DNA of 64,000 nt from Ichthyophis bannanicus (GCA_033557465.1 CM066033.1:707143637-707207636), one strand, 5' to 3'. Positions 52,566 to 63,830 are shown, counted from the stretch's first letter. Notes: generated by a model from the sequence alone, not told the origin. Program-made: numbers and translations.

Positions 52566-53155
52566 GGGGATCCTCTCTATAAAATTCTAGAAACAGATGA
52601 GTTTTTAGCTTCTTTTGGAATGCCCCCATTGATTCGATACTCCTTAGGTGTTGGGGTAGGGCAGCTGGGGCTGTTGGTCACTCTTGACCTTAACTGGAGG
52701 TATCTCTAACACGTTGAGGTTGTGATGACTTCTTAGTCTGTTGTCTGTGGGTTTGTGCAGAATAGAAAGTAGAGATTCAGCAGATTTATGTACCATTTTG
52801 TGAATGTTGAACAGAACTTTATATTTGATTCTAGATGGGATCGGAAGCCAGTGGAGCTGCTTGGGGATCGGGGTGATGTGTGTTTTCAGGAAAGCACCTT
52901 AGGGATGATCCTGGCAGTGGCGTTTTGCGCTAGATATAGGGGGTAAAGGGTGATTCTGGGCAGGCCTTGGTAGATAGAGTTGCAATAATCTAGGATGGGA
53001 GTTGTGATGGCCTGGTAGACAGTAGGAAACTCACTTGGGTCTTGGAGGGGGCATAAGTTCTTTAGAATTCTAAGTTTGTGGTAGACAGCTCTTGTTTTAT
53101 TTTGGCTTGTAGCTGCAGGCCCTGGTTGAGGATGAATCCTCCATTACCAGAGTGC
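52566..53155 (-). pseudogene. Second L2-type RT C-terminal fragment
   Basis: Minus-strand reading near 53020-52900 gives TTPILDYCNSIYQGLPRITL then LAQNATARIIP, and after a frame change a region like LHWLPIPSRIKYKVLFNIHK. It ends near 52600 with FQKKLKTHLFLEFYRE. This is the C-terminal end of an L2/CR1-type ORF2, a different subfamily from 50642-52414. It is broken by stops and one frameshift. Confidence 0.7.
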
Positions 53156-53162
53156 ACACCCT

Positions 53163-54027
53163 TTGAGGCTGAAGGAAGGATTGCCTTTTTCGCAGTTTCT
53201 ACGGTACCGCAGGAACTGTTCTGAAGTTCAGGATTATAAGAAGCAGGCAGCAGTTTTGGCAAAAAATTTTAAAGATAGAGGTTATCCTCCCAGAATTATA
53301 AAACGAGCTTACCATCGAGCACTGTTCAATGACCGATCACGACTTCTGGTTGCATCTAAAAAGGACAGATTGGAGATCTGTCCGGATACAGTCAATTTCA
53401 TTACAAAGTACTCTCCTTTAAGTTTTAAGATAAAAGAAGATTATTTCTAAACATGTTAATGTTATCAGCAATGTTTCGGGTTTAGAAAATAAGAAAATTA
53501 GATGCGTGTGGCGTAGAGACAGGAATCTTGAAGAAAAATTGAGTCCGGCCATATTGCGTCCTCTGAATACGGGACAAAATGGAGAAAAAGAATTTGGACA
53601 TCACAAATGTGGTCATTGTAACATTTGTGATATAACGAGTGAAATCAAAAAGTTTGTATATCATGGAAAAGAGTATGTTTTGAAAAGCAACACTTCTTGT
53701 GGTACTACGAATGTGGTGTATGCAATTAACTGCCCCTGTAATCTGTTCTATATAGGGAAGACCATGAGACCGTTTCGAACTCGGATGCTTGAACATAAAA
53801 GCTGTTTGAAACATGCGGTCACCACAGCTCCCATTGTCCAACATTGCCAAGCTTATAGACATTTGTTTGACAACTTGCGATGTTTCTGTATAGAACAAGT
53901 TTTAACACCAATGCATGGAAAATCATTAGAACAGACATTGCTGTTTCATGAACAACGCTGGATTTTTAATCTCCGTTCTGTCATACTGAATGGTTTAAAT
54001 ATCGGAGTAGAATGGGGCGTCTGTTGA
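53163..54027 (+). pseudogene. PLE-3 RT C-terminus and GIY-YIG endonuclease
   Basis: Frame 53163-53450 has LPFSQFLRYRRNCSEVQDYK and KDRGYPPRIIKRAYHRAL, the RT thumb region. One stop or frame change follows, then 53506-54027 reads HHKCGHCNICDITSE (linker Cys cluster), VVYAINCPCNLFYIGKTMRP (the GIY-YIG core with the CPC pair), FRTRMLEHKSCLKHAVTTAP and KSLEQTLLFHEQRWIFNLRS (including the catalytic Glu region). The nuclease half appears intact across 173 codons. As a truncated element it has no complete RT. Confidence 0.83.
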
Positions 54028-54434
54028 AAGGAGTTATCCTCATAAGATCTAATATAATTCATTTGATCATAGGGAAGAGAGATGAGTATCTGACGTCAGA
54101 CTTGTGGGTGGATGGGGCCACCTCTAGGAGGAGTTATAAGGTAAATCAGGTTAGTGCTTTCCCGCATGCATGGCGTTTTTTGCACAGATGAGAAGAAAGT
54201 GTTTCTGAAAAGAAGCGAAGAAACAGATTCATGTGAACGTCGGAAGCACGTTTCAGTTTTCATTGGGTATGTTTCGTACTACAGCAGGGGTTTAATAGTA
54301 TGGATTGGGTTTGTGTAAGAATTTTCAAATATATCTTAATTATGTCTAACGAAGAAACATAAAAGGGAATCACACACTTTTTTTGTTTGTTCGCAGTGAA
54401 TTGTTCCTTTGATGAAACCCATTACTTGAGAATG

Positions 54435-54500
54435 TTCCCCTGAAGAACCTCAGTAATCTGAGTGAAACACAGCTACGGCGCTATTGAGTGGCGTTGGGAA
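54435..54500 (+). ncRNA. Hammerhead-like motif in PLE-3 3'UTR
   Basis: TTCCC (54435-54439) and GGGAA (54496-54500) can form stem I. CTGAAGA at 54440-54446 is a perfect core box. CTCAG/CTGAG form a 5-bp stem II with a four-base loop. GAAAC is at 54464-54468. A longer, imperfect stem III follows, ending GCGTT. All invariant core positions are present. Confidence 0.6.
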
Positions 54501-54839
54501 ACAATAAAACAACTGAAAGGAAATAGCTGAACAATAGAAGAATGTTCAAGGAATCATCATTGTTTTAAAGTTAAGTATGAAATAATATTGGTTGAGGGAA
54601 ATTGCAAGTGACTTACCAAAATAAAGCCGGAAAGTTAGTCATTGATGCTAAAAGGCACCGCTGGATACTATGTATCATTGTTGAGGCTGCCGAGGAGTCT
54701 GAGACTACTTTCGTGCTACGGGGTAACGCACTGCAAATTAATCCCCTATTCTATGTTAGAGAATCTGTTCTAATGGAGTAATATTTTAGTGGTTGTATGC
54801 ATTTTGGATTACTCCTAAAGTTTTGACCGATATATACTG

Positions 54840-54948
54840 TAGAATGACCACATTCTCCTGCAACAGATTCCACAGCTTAATTTTGTGCTGCATGGAAAAA
54901 AAAACACTTTCACCAATTTGTTTTCAATCTGCGGCTTTTTAGAATCAG
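54840..54948 (-). pseudogene. CR1-like LINE remnant, left part
   Basis: Plus strand GCAACAGATTCCACAGCTTA and GCATGGAAAAAAAAACACTT correspond to the C-terminal region of the CR1-like ORF2 (compare 34090-34140). It continues after PLE-2 at 57150. The last 15 bases (54934-54948) are one copy of the target duplication. Confidence 0.65.
54934..54948 (+). repeat. 15-bp target-site duplication, left copy
   Basis: GCTTTTTAGAATCAG, repeated exactly at 57150-57164. The sequence on both sides belongs to one CR1-like remnant, which confirms the insertion. Confidence 0.88.
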
Positions 54949-54949
54949 A

Positions 54950-56263
54950 CAAACCAACCCACAATTCCTAGGTCAGAACCATTCAAAGATTCAAAAAAAG
55001 ATCCACTTTGAGAAAGATGTTGTTGTAAATACCTAGAATGAAAAGCAAATTGTTCAGAAGTAGAACAAATCCGCTTGATCCAAAGGAATTGTCCAAAGGG
55101 TAAAGCTTGACGTAATGGGCCAGGATGACGACTCTGGAATTGAAGAAGTGTGTTCCGCTGTAAAGGCTTGCAAAACAAAGTAGTGCATAAAAAATCATCT
55201 TGTTTGTAGAAACAGACGTCCAAAAAATCAATAATAGTAAAATGATGCTTGGCTGTAAATTTAATGTTTGGCTTTATGGTATTAAGCCACGACAAAAATT
55301 CAAGTAAAGACTGTTCTGTATGATCCCACAGAAAGAAGATGTCATCTAAAAAATGAACCCATAATGAAATATGCTTAAACCAATCAGAACTGTAAATATT
55401 CCTCCAAAGAAGCCATATAGATGGTAGCAATAGAAGGGGCCACTGTGGCACCCATGGCAATACCAAAAACATGTAAATAAAATTTAGAATCATACAAAAA
55501 ATAATTCTGAGACAAAACATATGTAAGTAATTGCAAAAACAATGATTTAGGAATACAATCAGGTAGCAGAATATTAAGATCAGCTATAATGTCCAGGACC
55601 TCCCACTGACCAATGTTGGTATAAAAGGCTGTGACATCAACAGTAACCAACCAAGTGATGTCAGATTGGATTTGACATTGAGATATGAGTGATAAAAAAT
55701 GCGTAGTATCTTTCAAATATGATCTGACAGAATGTGCTATCTGTTGTATAAAATGGTCACAAAATTTAGATAAAGGCTCCAATACAGAGTCTCGGCAAGA
55801 GAAGATGGGTCGACACGGAGGGTTGGCCAAAGATTTATGTACTTTAGGTACTGTATAGAAAACTGGAATCCATGGATGTAACGGAATGAGAAATTTTTCT
55901 TCCTTGGTTGTTAAATATCCAGAGAAAACAGCCTGGTGCACCAATGTTGCAATTTCAGTTTGAAGTCGAGAGGTTGGATCTTCATCAAGTAATCTATAAT
56001 ATTTTTGATCAGAAAGATGAGTAAGAATCTGCTGATGATAAAATTGGGAAGACTACTATAGAACCCCCTTTATCAGTACTCCTAATAACTAAATTGTCAT
56101 TTTTGCCCAAGTCCAATAAAGCATGTTGTTCAACCCGAGATAAATTAGAAAAGTGGGAGAAAAAACCCTCCATCTTGCTTAAGTCAGTCAAAACGAACTG
56201 TTGGTAAGTTAAGCTATAAGGCTCAATAAGACCAGGAAGGAGCCATACTGAAGGATTTTTCAC
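54950..56263 (-). pseudogene. PLE-2 reverse transcriptase, partial
   Basis: Frames in order: 56263-56009 with LVIRSTDKGGSIVVF (RT motif 1, compare IIIKPADKGGALMI); 55944-55384 with VFYTVPKVHKSLANPPCRPI, SVLEPLSKFCDHFIQQIAHS, LVTVDVTAFYTNIGQWEVLD (catalytic Asp) and FGIAMGATVAPSIATIYMAS; 55520-54950 with ISLWVHFLDDIFFLW (FLDD instead of YxDD) and LPFGQFLWIKRICSTSEQF. Two frameshifts. It stops at the insertion boundary before any GIY-YIG domain. Confidence 0.83.
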
Positions 56264-56399
56264 TACTGAATCATCAATAGAAACAGAAGATTGATCTGCA
56301 AAAAATTGAATGACTTGTAATTTGCGAAAAATGGCATGTCATAGATCATGTTCCATCTGATCCCCAGGGGGGGAGAACTGAGCAAAGATTGCAAATCCT

Positions 56400-57149
56400 T
56401 GAACAAAGTTGGATTTTTTCTCACAACACAATCTCACCCAATGGGTTGAATTTAGAAATTGACTGGTAGTCAGGTAGTTTTTATGAATGACTTTATTCTT
56501 TCACTGTTTTCAGTAAGCCCAGCCTCTTTTTTTCTTATAGTTTCATTCTATTGATTATTTAAGGCTTCACTTTCTGGTGACGTCAGACACCAACTTCTTC
56601 ATGTGAATTGAGGACTCTTAGAGCAACGAGAGCTACCGTGCTGGAACTGAAGACTTTGTGAGCAAAGTTGATATTTGCATGTTTTTTGTAATTGTAGATG
56701 CATGCTTTCTACCATCTGAATGCTGAAAGCTTGAGACAGGGTCTGTCTTGACCCGAAACACAGTACTATGTCGCTGTACATCAAGAGGTTTTGTTTTTTT
56801 TTTTATCATCGGTAGAGGTGCGTTTGAAAAATCTCAGGCACCTCTGGATTTACAGACCTTGCTGGTTTCAACATCTTTGGCTCTCAGCAAATTCTTCGGC
56901 TCCGATTGCCAGCTAAGTATCGATTTTACTTTAAAAATATGTAGAACACTTAAATTTCTTAGCTTATTGGCTTTTGGATAAATATTTGGAGTTTATAATT
57001 GTATTCACCTTATTAAAAGATTAAAAAGGAGTTGTTTGTTATTCGGAGGGATTTCCTTTCCCTGCACAAGCAGCACTCCGACATTTAAAAATAGTTGTTT
57101 GTTTCCCCTTTTTCATAGTATTAATTTTTTGGTTGGATCTTTTTTTGAA
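56400..57149 (+). other. PLE-2 tail region
   Basis: Non-coding. GACCCGAAACACAGTACTAT near 56752 followed by GTCG resembles the GAAAC box and 3' strand of PLE hammerheads, but no clear CUGANGA box lies at the right distance. A T-run at 56793-56804 follows. Confidence 0.4.
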
Positions 57150-57482
57150 GCTTTTTAGAATCAGGGCATGTCCTCTTGTTTTAGTGGCTGACATACTAAA
57201 CAATCATTCCCTATTTCATTGTTCCACCCAACACATGATTTTATAAACTATCATCATATCCTTTCTCAGTCTCTCTTCCAAGTTGAAAAGTCTTAATCTA
57301 TTTAGCCTTTCTTCATAAGAGAGCTGTTCATTACCTTTTATCTTTTTTTTGCCCCTCTCTGATCCACACACAATACTCAAGACCTGGTAACATCATGAAC
57401 CTATTCATGGACAGTGCTACTCTCAGTCCCTTTTTAAATAACCTCTAATATTTTATTTGCTTTTTTTAGCAGCTGCAGCACA
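57150..57482 (-). pseudogene. CR1-like LINE remnant, right part
   Basis: Begins with the second target-duplication copy (57150-57164), then plus strand GGGCATGTCCTCTTGTTTTA, CAGTCTCTCTTCCAAGTTGA and TTTAGCCTTTCTTCATAAGA, which align with the CR1-like ORF2 C-terminus at 34180-34340. Heavily decayed; ends near 57482 at an ACT repeat. Confidence 0.7.
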
Positions 57483-57779
57483 CTACTACTACTACCACTC
57501 CTTAGAGGAGGGGGGCAGGCAGACCACCTGGTTCATATGAAAGGGGGAAATCACCTTAGGCAAGAAAGAAAGCACAGGCTGAAGGGAAACAGCTTCCTTG
57601 AAAACGATAGATAAGGCTCTCAGCAAGATAGAGCCTGTAGCTAGGAAATTCACTTTGTGGAATACATTGTGATAATGAAAACCGTCTAGAATGTCAAATC
57701 CTTACAGTACTGCACTTCAATGGCACAAAGGGCGCTGCCAACAGGGCCCTGAGCACCAGACACAGATCCTAGGAAGGGA

Positions 57780-58320
57780 TCACAGACCAGAGGGGAGGGT
57801 GCATGAGATGTCTGGGTGCAAGGCTAGAGACCTACCAGCTACTGTACCTCGGAAACAGGCCAAAGCTGCTACCTGAACATTTAGGGAGCTAAGGGAAAGG
57901 CCCTTCTCCAAGCCATCCTGTAGAAAGGCCAACAGAGATGACAGCTTGGCCGCCTCAGGGGCCAAGTGCCGAGCACCGCACCATAGCTCAAATGAGGCAC
58001 CAGATCCGCACATATGCTAGCCTGGTAGACCTCCTCCAGGCTCCGAGCAGAGTGGAGTCCACCATTGGAGAGTAACGCTTACATGCTAGCTGTCTCCTTT
58101 CAAGAGCCAAGCCATAAGCAAGAAGGGAACCGGGTCCTTCAGGATGATCAGTCCCTGCTGCAACAAGCCCCAAGATGGAGGCAACCGAAGAGGCAGCTCC
58201 TGCAGGAGCTGCATCAGGTCTCCGTACCATGCTCTCCTCGGCTAATCCAATGCCACCAGAACAATCCTGCCTAGGGCGCATTCTTGAATCACCTGGCCCT
58301 CGATCAGAGGCTGGAAACAC
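57780..58320 (-). pseudogene. Old DIRS recombinase N-terminal remnant
   Basis: AWRRSTRLAYVRIW (58040-58080) matches the RRPSTRKxYxxKW start of the YR in the other copies. In the next frame LSSLLAFLQDGLEKGLSLSS then LNVQVAALACFRG (57940-57850) matches the following helices (LLEYLLHLSNAGLKTNSVRV). The catalytic domain is not recognisable. Confidence 0.6.
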
Positions 58321-58561
58321 AGAAGAGTTAACCTATTGGCCCGTGCCTCGAGGCAGTTGATGGACCACACCGCTTCCCTGCGGTTCCAACAGTCCTAGAC
58401 CGTATTGGTCTTGGCAACAGGCTCCGTAGCCCGAGAGACTGGGATCCTTCATCAAGAAGATCCAAGAGAAATCGTCCAGTGGCACATCCTTCCTCAGATG
58501 ATAGGGCTGCTGCCATCATTACAGGCTGGACTTCACCACCAATGGGAGAGGGAGCCTGTGC

Positions 58562-59520
58562 TCAAACTCCTGAGAACTTGAGGACCACCGAGTCAACAAG
58601 GACTGCTGGAGCAGTCGCATATGAACACACGCTCACGGCACCATCTCTATAGTCGCAGCCATCAATCCCAGACTCTGGGAGCCACCTGTGCTTATTACAG
58701 TGCCAGGCAATCCAACAGATTTTGATGTTCTCCTCTGGCTGGAAAACTCTGCCCACTCGAGATCCAAAATGTGTTCCCAGTAACTCTAGAGACTGGGGAG
58801 GCCACAGCTCACTCTTCCCCAATTGATCACCCAGCCGAGTCTTTCTAAGGACACAGATCCCTTTGCGCCGCAGCCACCACCACCACGAACTGGGAGAATA
58901 TCTTCGGGGAGGTGGAAGCCCAAAAGGGGGAGCTGCGAACTGATAGTGAGAGCCAAGCACAGCAACTTGCCCAGATTGGGATATGAAAATCCGCCTCAGC
59001 TAGATCCAGAGAAGCCAAGAACTCCCCTCAGCGTGCTGCTTGAATCATGGAGCACAAAGATTCCATCTGGAAGCACAGGATGCGCAAGTGCTTGTTGACC
59101 CCTCTGGGCACCACGAAATAGATGGAGTATATGCCTTAGCCCCACTCGTCCGGCGGGAAGGGCATCACTGCCTTTACGTGCAGCAACTTGTACAAGTTGA
59201 TCTGCACAGCGGCACTTTAATCACAGACCCACAAGGGGAGATAATGAAGGCATCCAGAACTGGCTCTTTGCATTCCAAGATATAGCCGAATTGAATTGTG
59301 TCTAGTACCCATTGATCCTTGGCGACGGGGCTCCATTCCTGAAGAAAAGGAGAAGCATGTCTCCAACTGAAGGAACCAAGGAATGGGCCCCAAAACCTTT
59401 AATGCACAGCCTGGGAGGGTTCTTCTCTGGAGGGGACCAGGTCCCTGGGCCCAAAGCCCAGGAGCAGAGGGAAAGAAAGGTTTTCCAAGTAATGATGAGA
59501 GTCCCGAGGCCCCCAGGAAT
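58562..59520 (-). pseudogene. Old DIRS RT remnant
   Basis: GMEPRRQGSMGTRHNSIRLY and the alternate-frame WVLDTIQFGY near 59300-59340 fit the segment upstream of the RT in DIRS. MLGSHYQFAAPPFGLPPPRR (58960 onward) corresponds to the NHYQYRVLPFGLSSAPRVF motif of intact copies, followed by a degraded YxDD region (RKGICVLRKTRLGDQLGK). Many indels. Confidence 0.65.
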
Positions 59521-59524
59521 CCAA

Positions 59525-59927
59525 TCAATATGCCCTTAGTTGACGGGCAGAGGCCGACAAGAAGGGGCACTTGCCCGCTTCACAAGCCCCTTGGACGCAT
59601 CTTCCAGAAGGCAGTAGATTTTCTTTTGCCAGGTCCTTCATGAACGTCTCCAAATTGGCTCCAGACAGAAGGTCCCCTTTAAAAACCAGTTGGACCAACC
59701 GGGCTTTGGAAGATGTGTACGCTGCCCAGTGCTGGAGCCAAATCCAACGCCATGACACCATCCATAGCTGTCAAACGCACCAGGTCATACATGGTATCTG
59801 GAAGGAAGGCCACAGCAAACTCCAAAAGAGAGGTAGTATCATCAGGCAGAAGAGACTGAATCATCTGGAGCAGGGCTCGAGACATCAGGCTAGTACATAC
59901 TGCCAACTGCAGAATAGCTTCTGCCAT
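59525..59927 (-). pseudogene. Old DIRS gag remnant
   Basis: Minus-strand frames read SRALLQMIQSLLPDDTTSLL (59679-59927) and, after a frame change, LVQLVFKGDLLSGANLETFM then KDLAKENLLPSGR (59525-59761). The second occupies the place of the GENLFGK segment of DIRS gag. Only short pieces survive. Confidence 0.55.
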
Positions 59928-60023
59928 GGCGAGACTGGATCCTCAACCACAAATCCACTGTACAGTCAAGAAACTCCTTTAAGGCCTCTCCATCTTCCAC
60001 AGGAATGGTGGTCTGTTTGGTAA

Positions 60024-60400
60024 AGCACAGTTACTTACCTGTAACAGGTGATCTCTGGGAACAGCAGGAATAAGTCTTCACATATGGGTTTCATCGGTAC
60101 CGACGGAGCCTGCGCGGGAACGCTCCCCAGCGTCCAATCAGAAAGCCTTTGGGAGCATCCCACAGCGCCTGCGTGCTGCCTTCCCGCCTTTCCCAACTGT
60201 CTCTCCTCAGTTGAGTTTTAGAGCTGAGATGAAGAGAGAGAGAGGGAAAGGAAAGAGATAGAGAGAGAGACAACTCCTAGGGGAGGTGGGTGGGTTGTGA
60301 AGACTTATTCCTGCTGTTCCCAGAGATCACCTGTTACAGGTAAGTAACTGTGCTATCTCCAGGAACAAGAAGGAATGAGTCTTCACATATGGGGACTCCC
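60024..60400 (-). repeat. DIRS-3 terminal repeat and internal complementary region
   Basis: The terminal repeat carries GTTAC-TTACCT-GTAAC at 60030-60045 and the block CGGAGCCTGCGCGGGAACGC. A GA-rich stretch (60228-60272) follows. The internal complementary region repeats the end motif in inverse (GTTAC-AGGTAA-GTAAC, 60333-60348) next to GTGCTATCTCCAGGAACAAG, the joint of the two termini. Confidence 0.88.
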
Positions 60401-60529
60401 TAGCTTTAGATGCCAGGGAGAGATCCCAGAAGTTGTGTGTCCCTGGGACAGGGCTGCACTTCCCCACATGGATCTCTGGCATCCCATGAGGGATGGTGGG
60501 TAGGAGTTGATTAAGCATGGAACAGGTGT

Positions 60530-61927
60530 TTAAGAACAGCCTGACCAAAACAAGGCATCCTGGCGGGAATCCTTGTCCAAGCAGTAATGGGCTGTGAAGG
60601 TATGAACCGAGGCCCAAGTGGCTGCTCGACAGATGTCGTCAATAGACACAGAGTTGAGATGAGCCATTGAGGCTGCCATGGCTCTCACATTGTGAGCTGT
60701 GACATGGCCCTCCAGAGAAAGGTTCTTGCTCTGATAGGCGAAAGAAATACACTGGGCAATCCAGTTAGATAGTGTTCTCTTGGAGACTGGTAGTCCCAAA
60801 TGAGAAGGATCAAAAGCAACAAAGAGTTGAGAGGACTTTCTATGTTGCTGTGTCCTTGGTAAGTAAAAAGCCAGAGCTCTTTTACAGTCCAGGGTATGAA
60901 GATTCCTCTCCGCACTTGATGCATGAGGTTCTGGAAAAAAGACAGGTAGGTAAACCTCTTGGTTGAGGTGAAAAGGCGAGACCACCTTAGGCATAAAATG
61001 TGGATTAGTCCTAAGGACCACCTTGTCATGATGGAACCTTGTATAAGGTGGATTAGCTACGAGTGCTTGCAATTCACTAATACGACGTGCTGATGTGATT
61101 GCAATGAGAAAGATAACCTTCCAAGAAAGGTATTTCAAGGAGGTGGTAGCCAAAGGTTCAAAAGGCGGCTTCATAAGCTGACCAAGAACCAAGTTTAAGT
61201 CCCATGCCATCGGGGGTGGTCTAATGGGAGGCTTTGTTAAAAGGAGGCCTCTCATGAATCTGGCTACAAGAGGATGAGAGGAAATAGGTTGTCCATTTAG
61301 AGGCTTAAGGGAAGCTGCAATAGCACTCAAATGGACCCTTACTGAATTTGTCTTAAGGCCTGCATTAGACAGATGGAGGAGATACTCCAGCAAAGATGCC
61401 AGAGGTATGGCAAGGGGGTTAAGGATCATCCCAGAACACCAGATAGTAAACCTCTTCCACTTGAAAGCATAAGAACGTCTAGTGGAAGGTTTTCTGGAAG
61501 CATAAAGAACATCTTTCACTTGTTGAGAAAGATGAAGATCCTGGAGATTTAGGCCTTCAGCAACCAAGCCCTGAGATGCAGAGACGGGGGACTGGAATGC
61601 CACAACTTTCCGTCCTCTTGAGAGAGGAGGTCTGGAGCAGACCCTAACTCCAGGGAGGGAGCTTGAGAGAGATGTAGAAGCAGAGGGTACCACACTTGCC
61701 GTGGCCAATGTGGAGCTATGAGAATCATGTGGCCTTTGTCTCTCTGAAGCTTGAACAGGGTTTTGGGAATTAGGGGAATGGGTGGAAAGGCATAAAGGAA
61801 GTCTTGACCCCAGTGAAGGAGGAAAGCATTCCTTGCCTGAGCTCCATGAGCCAGAGTTCTGGAACAGAACCGGGGAAGTTTGGCATTCCACGGACTTCCA
61901 AAGAGGTCCATGTCCGGGGTTCCCCAA
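60530..61927 (-). pseudogene. DIRS-3 tyrosine recombinase, last codons frameshifted
   Basis: 465-codon frame. Recombinase: VKDVLYASRKPSTRRSYAFK, GLKTNSVRVHLSAIAASLKP, ITSARRISELQALVANPPYT (Arg), EGHVTAHNVRAMAASMAHLN (HxxR), ATWASVHTFTAHYCLDKDSR (Trp/His and Tyr). All catalytic residues are intact. Relative to DIRS-2 (ending DALFGQAVLRHLFHS) it reads DALFWSGCS, a one-base frameshift after the catalytic domain, possibly harmless. A stop at 61970 separates it from the same frame further upstream (to 63022). Confidence 0.85.
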
Positions 61928-63830
61928 ATTTCAAAAATCTTGGACACCTGGTCCATATGTAGGGACCACTCATGTGGAAGCGGAACTCGACTGAGCCTGT
62001 CTGCCCAAGAGTTTTGAACGCCTGGAAGATAAACTGCCAGAAGATGAATGTGATGCTCTCTGGCGAGGGCCCACAGTCGCAAAGCTTCTTTGCAAAGCGA
62101 CAGAGAGCCTGTTCCTCCCTGCTTGTTCACATAGAACATGGCTACCTGATTGTCCGTGTGGATAAGGACTGTCTTGTGGCTGAGCAGGGTGTGGAAAACC
62201 CACAGAGCAAGGAAGATTGCTCTGAGTTCCAAGAGATTGATACGTAGACAAGTCTCCTGTGGGGACCAGATGCCCTGGGTGGAGAGGTCTTGCAGATGAG
62301 CTCCCCACCCCATTGGAGAAGCATCTGTTGTAAGAGTTGCTTGGGGTAGAGACTGCTGAAAGGGGGACCCCAGCAACAGGTTTTGAGGGGACTTCCACCA
62401 CTGAAGGGACAAAATGAGGCGACTTGTGTTTGCTATTTTGTCTGACAGGCAGCCTAATGCCTGGGTCCATTGGGTGGATAAAGTCCACTGAGCTGCCCTC
62501 ATGTGAAGGCGAGCATATGGTACCACATGCACGGTGGATGCCATGTGGCCTAGGCCCAAAACACGAGCAGTTAGGAGGGGCTTCAACTCTGCTTGAGAAG
62601 CTAACTGCACCAAGCGAAGGCAACGGGCCTGGGGAAGATAGGCCCTTGCCCTTGTGGTATCCAACAACGCCCCTATAAACTCCAGGGACTGAGTAGGGAT
62701 CAAATTGGATTTTGGGATGTTTATTACCAGCCCTAAATACTGAAGGATACGCATTGTGCAGGTTAGAGAAGTCTTCGCCTCTGATTGAGTGGGAGCTCGA
62801 ATGAGCCAGTCGTCCAGGTAAGGGAAGACGAATATTCCCAGGGTGCGCAGAAAAGCAGCTACCACTGCCATGCATTTCGTGAACACCCTTGGTGCAGAGG
62901 CCAGACCAAAAGGGAGCACTCTGTATTGATAGTGCTTCTCTTGGAAAAGGAACCGAAGGAACCTTCTGTGAGTTGGATGGATGAGAACATGAGTGTACGC
63001 ATCCTTGAGATCTAGAGAACAAGCCAATCCTGACTCTGAAGGTATGGCAGCAGAGTTCCCAGAGAAACCATCTTGAATTTTTCCTTGACTAGGAATCTGT
63101 TCAACTCTCTGAGATCTAAGATGGGTCTGAAGCCCCCTGTTTTCTTTGGAATAAGAAAATAGGGGAAGTAGAACCCTGTGCCCTGTTGTTGAAGGGGCAC
63201 TTCCTCTATTGCCCCCTGGGTGAGAAGAGTGGCAACCTCCTGCCCCAACAGGTTGAAGAGGGAGGTTGGAGAATTGAACTGGTGCACTCTTGTGAGAGGG
63301 GGCAAGCTTGAAAAATGAAGTTTGTACCACTCTCTTATGATGGAGAGTGTCCAATGCTCTGCTGTAATTTGCCCCCACCTGGGAGCAAAGTGACATAACC
63401 TTCCTGGAATGGTGGAGGGCTCTGGTCCTTCCAGAGCCAGGAAGGCTAAGTTCTCTAGCGGAAAGTCAAAGGCCCTGAGGGGGCTGAGTTTGCTGGGCTG
63501 GAGCAGGCCTAGCAGCCTTTGCTTTGCTCTGTTTGGATGATTGCTGACGTTTGGTAGGGAACTGAGCTGCAGAAGATGCCCGCTGACCATAAGCAGGATA
63601 GAATCTTCCCTTTTTAGAAAAAGGTGTTTTCTTGAATAACCTTTTATTAGCAGGAGCAGCTGTGGATTTGGATAGTCTATCCAAAGCAGAATTTTCAGCA
63701 TCCATCTGATTGGCCTTTGCTTGCCAATCCTTACCAAACAGGTTCTCACCTGTACAAGGGATATTTCCCAATTCATCTTGAACCCAGATCTCCAAATCAG
63801 ATGCTTGAAGCCAAGCAATCCTATGTACAC
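61549..63830 (-). pseudogene. DIRS-3 reverse transcriptase and RNase H, one frameshift
   Basis: Two frames join near 63015-63030. The upstream one (63830-63012) ends FRPILDLRELNRFLVKEKFK ... LQSQDWL; the downstream one (from about 63020 to 61549) continues CSLDLKDAYTHVLIHPTHRR, FVFPYLDDWLIRA (YxDD), LTTDASPMGWGAH, INLLELRAIFLALWVF, IHTDNQVAMFYVNKQGG and DMDLFGSPWNAKLPRF with LIAPHWPRQVWYPLLLHL. A single-base change at that point would break translation; catalytic residues are kept. It keeps the VKEKFK segment that DIRS-2 lacks. Confidence 0.85.

Larger units (their letters stand above)
53163..54830 (+). mobile_element. PLE-3: 5'-truncated Penelope-like element
   Basis: Contains the C-terminal end of the RT, an intact-looking GIY-YIG frame, and a 3'UTR with a hammerhead-like motif. 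The left end breaks within the RT, as in 5'-truncated copies. The right limit (about 54830) is where CR1-like sequence resumes and is approximate. Protein differs from PLE-1 and PLE-2. Confidence 0.75.
54949..57149 (-). mobile_element. PLE-2: rearranged Penelope-like insertion
   Basis: 2201 bp between 15-bp duplications. The RT coding portion lies on the minus strand and is cut off at the left boundary inside the thumb region. The right part (56500-57149) looks like a PLE tail in plus orientation. A sense tail at one end plus an inverted RT segment at the other would result from twin priming, or from the inverted-tail layout seen in PLE-1 combined with loss of the 3' part. No endonuclease is present. 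Confidence 0.75.
57483..60023 (-). mobile_element. Old DIRS remnant, interrupted by DIRS-3
   Basis: Minus strand, right to left: gag (60023-59530), RT (59520-58560) and start of YR (58320-57780). No long frame remains. It ends where DIRS-3 begins at 60024; the rest of its gag and its 5' end should lie beyond DIRS-3, outside the window. Family is distinct from DIRS-1/2/3. Confidence 0.75.

Noticed and set aside
57483..57510. ACT triplet repeat at the LINE/DIRS junction as a LINE tail
   Set aside because: Only a few units and no matching LINE 3' end next to it in the right orientation.
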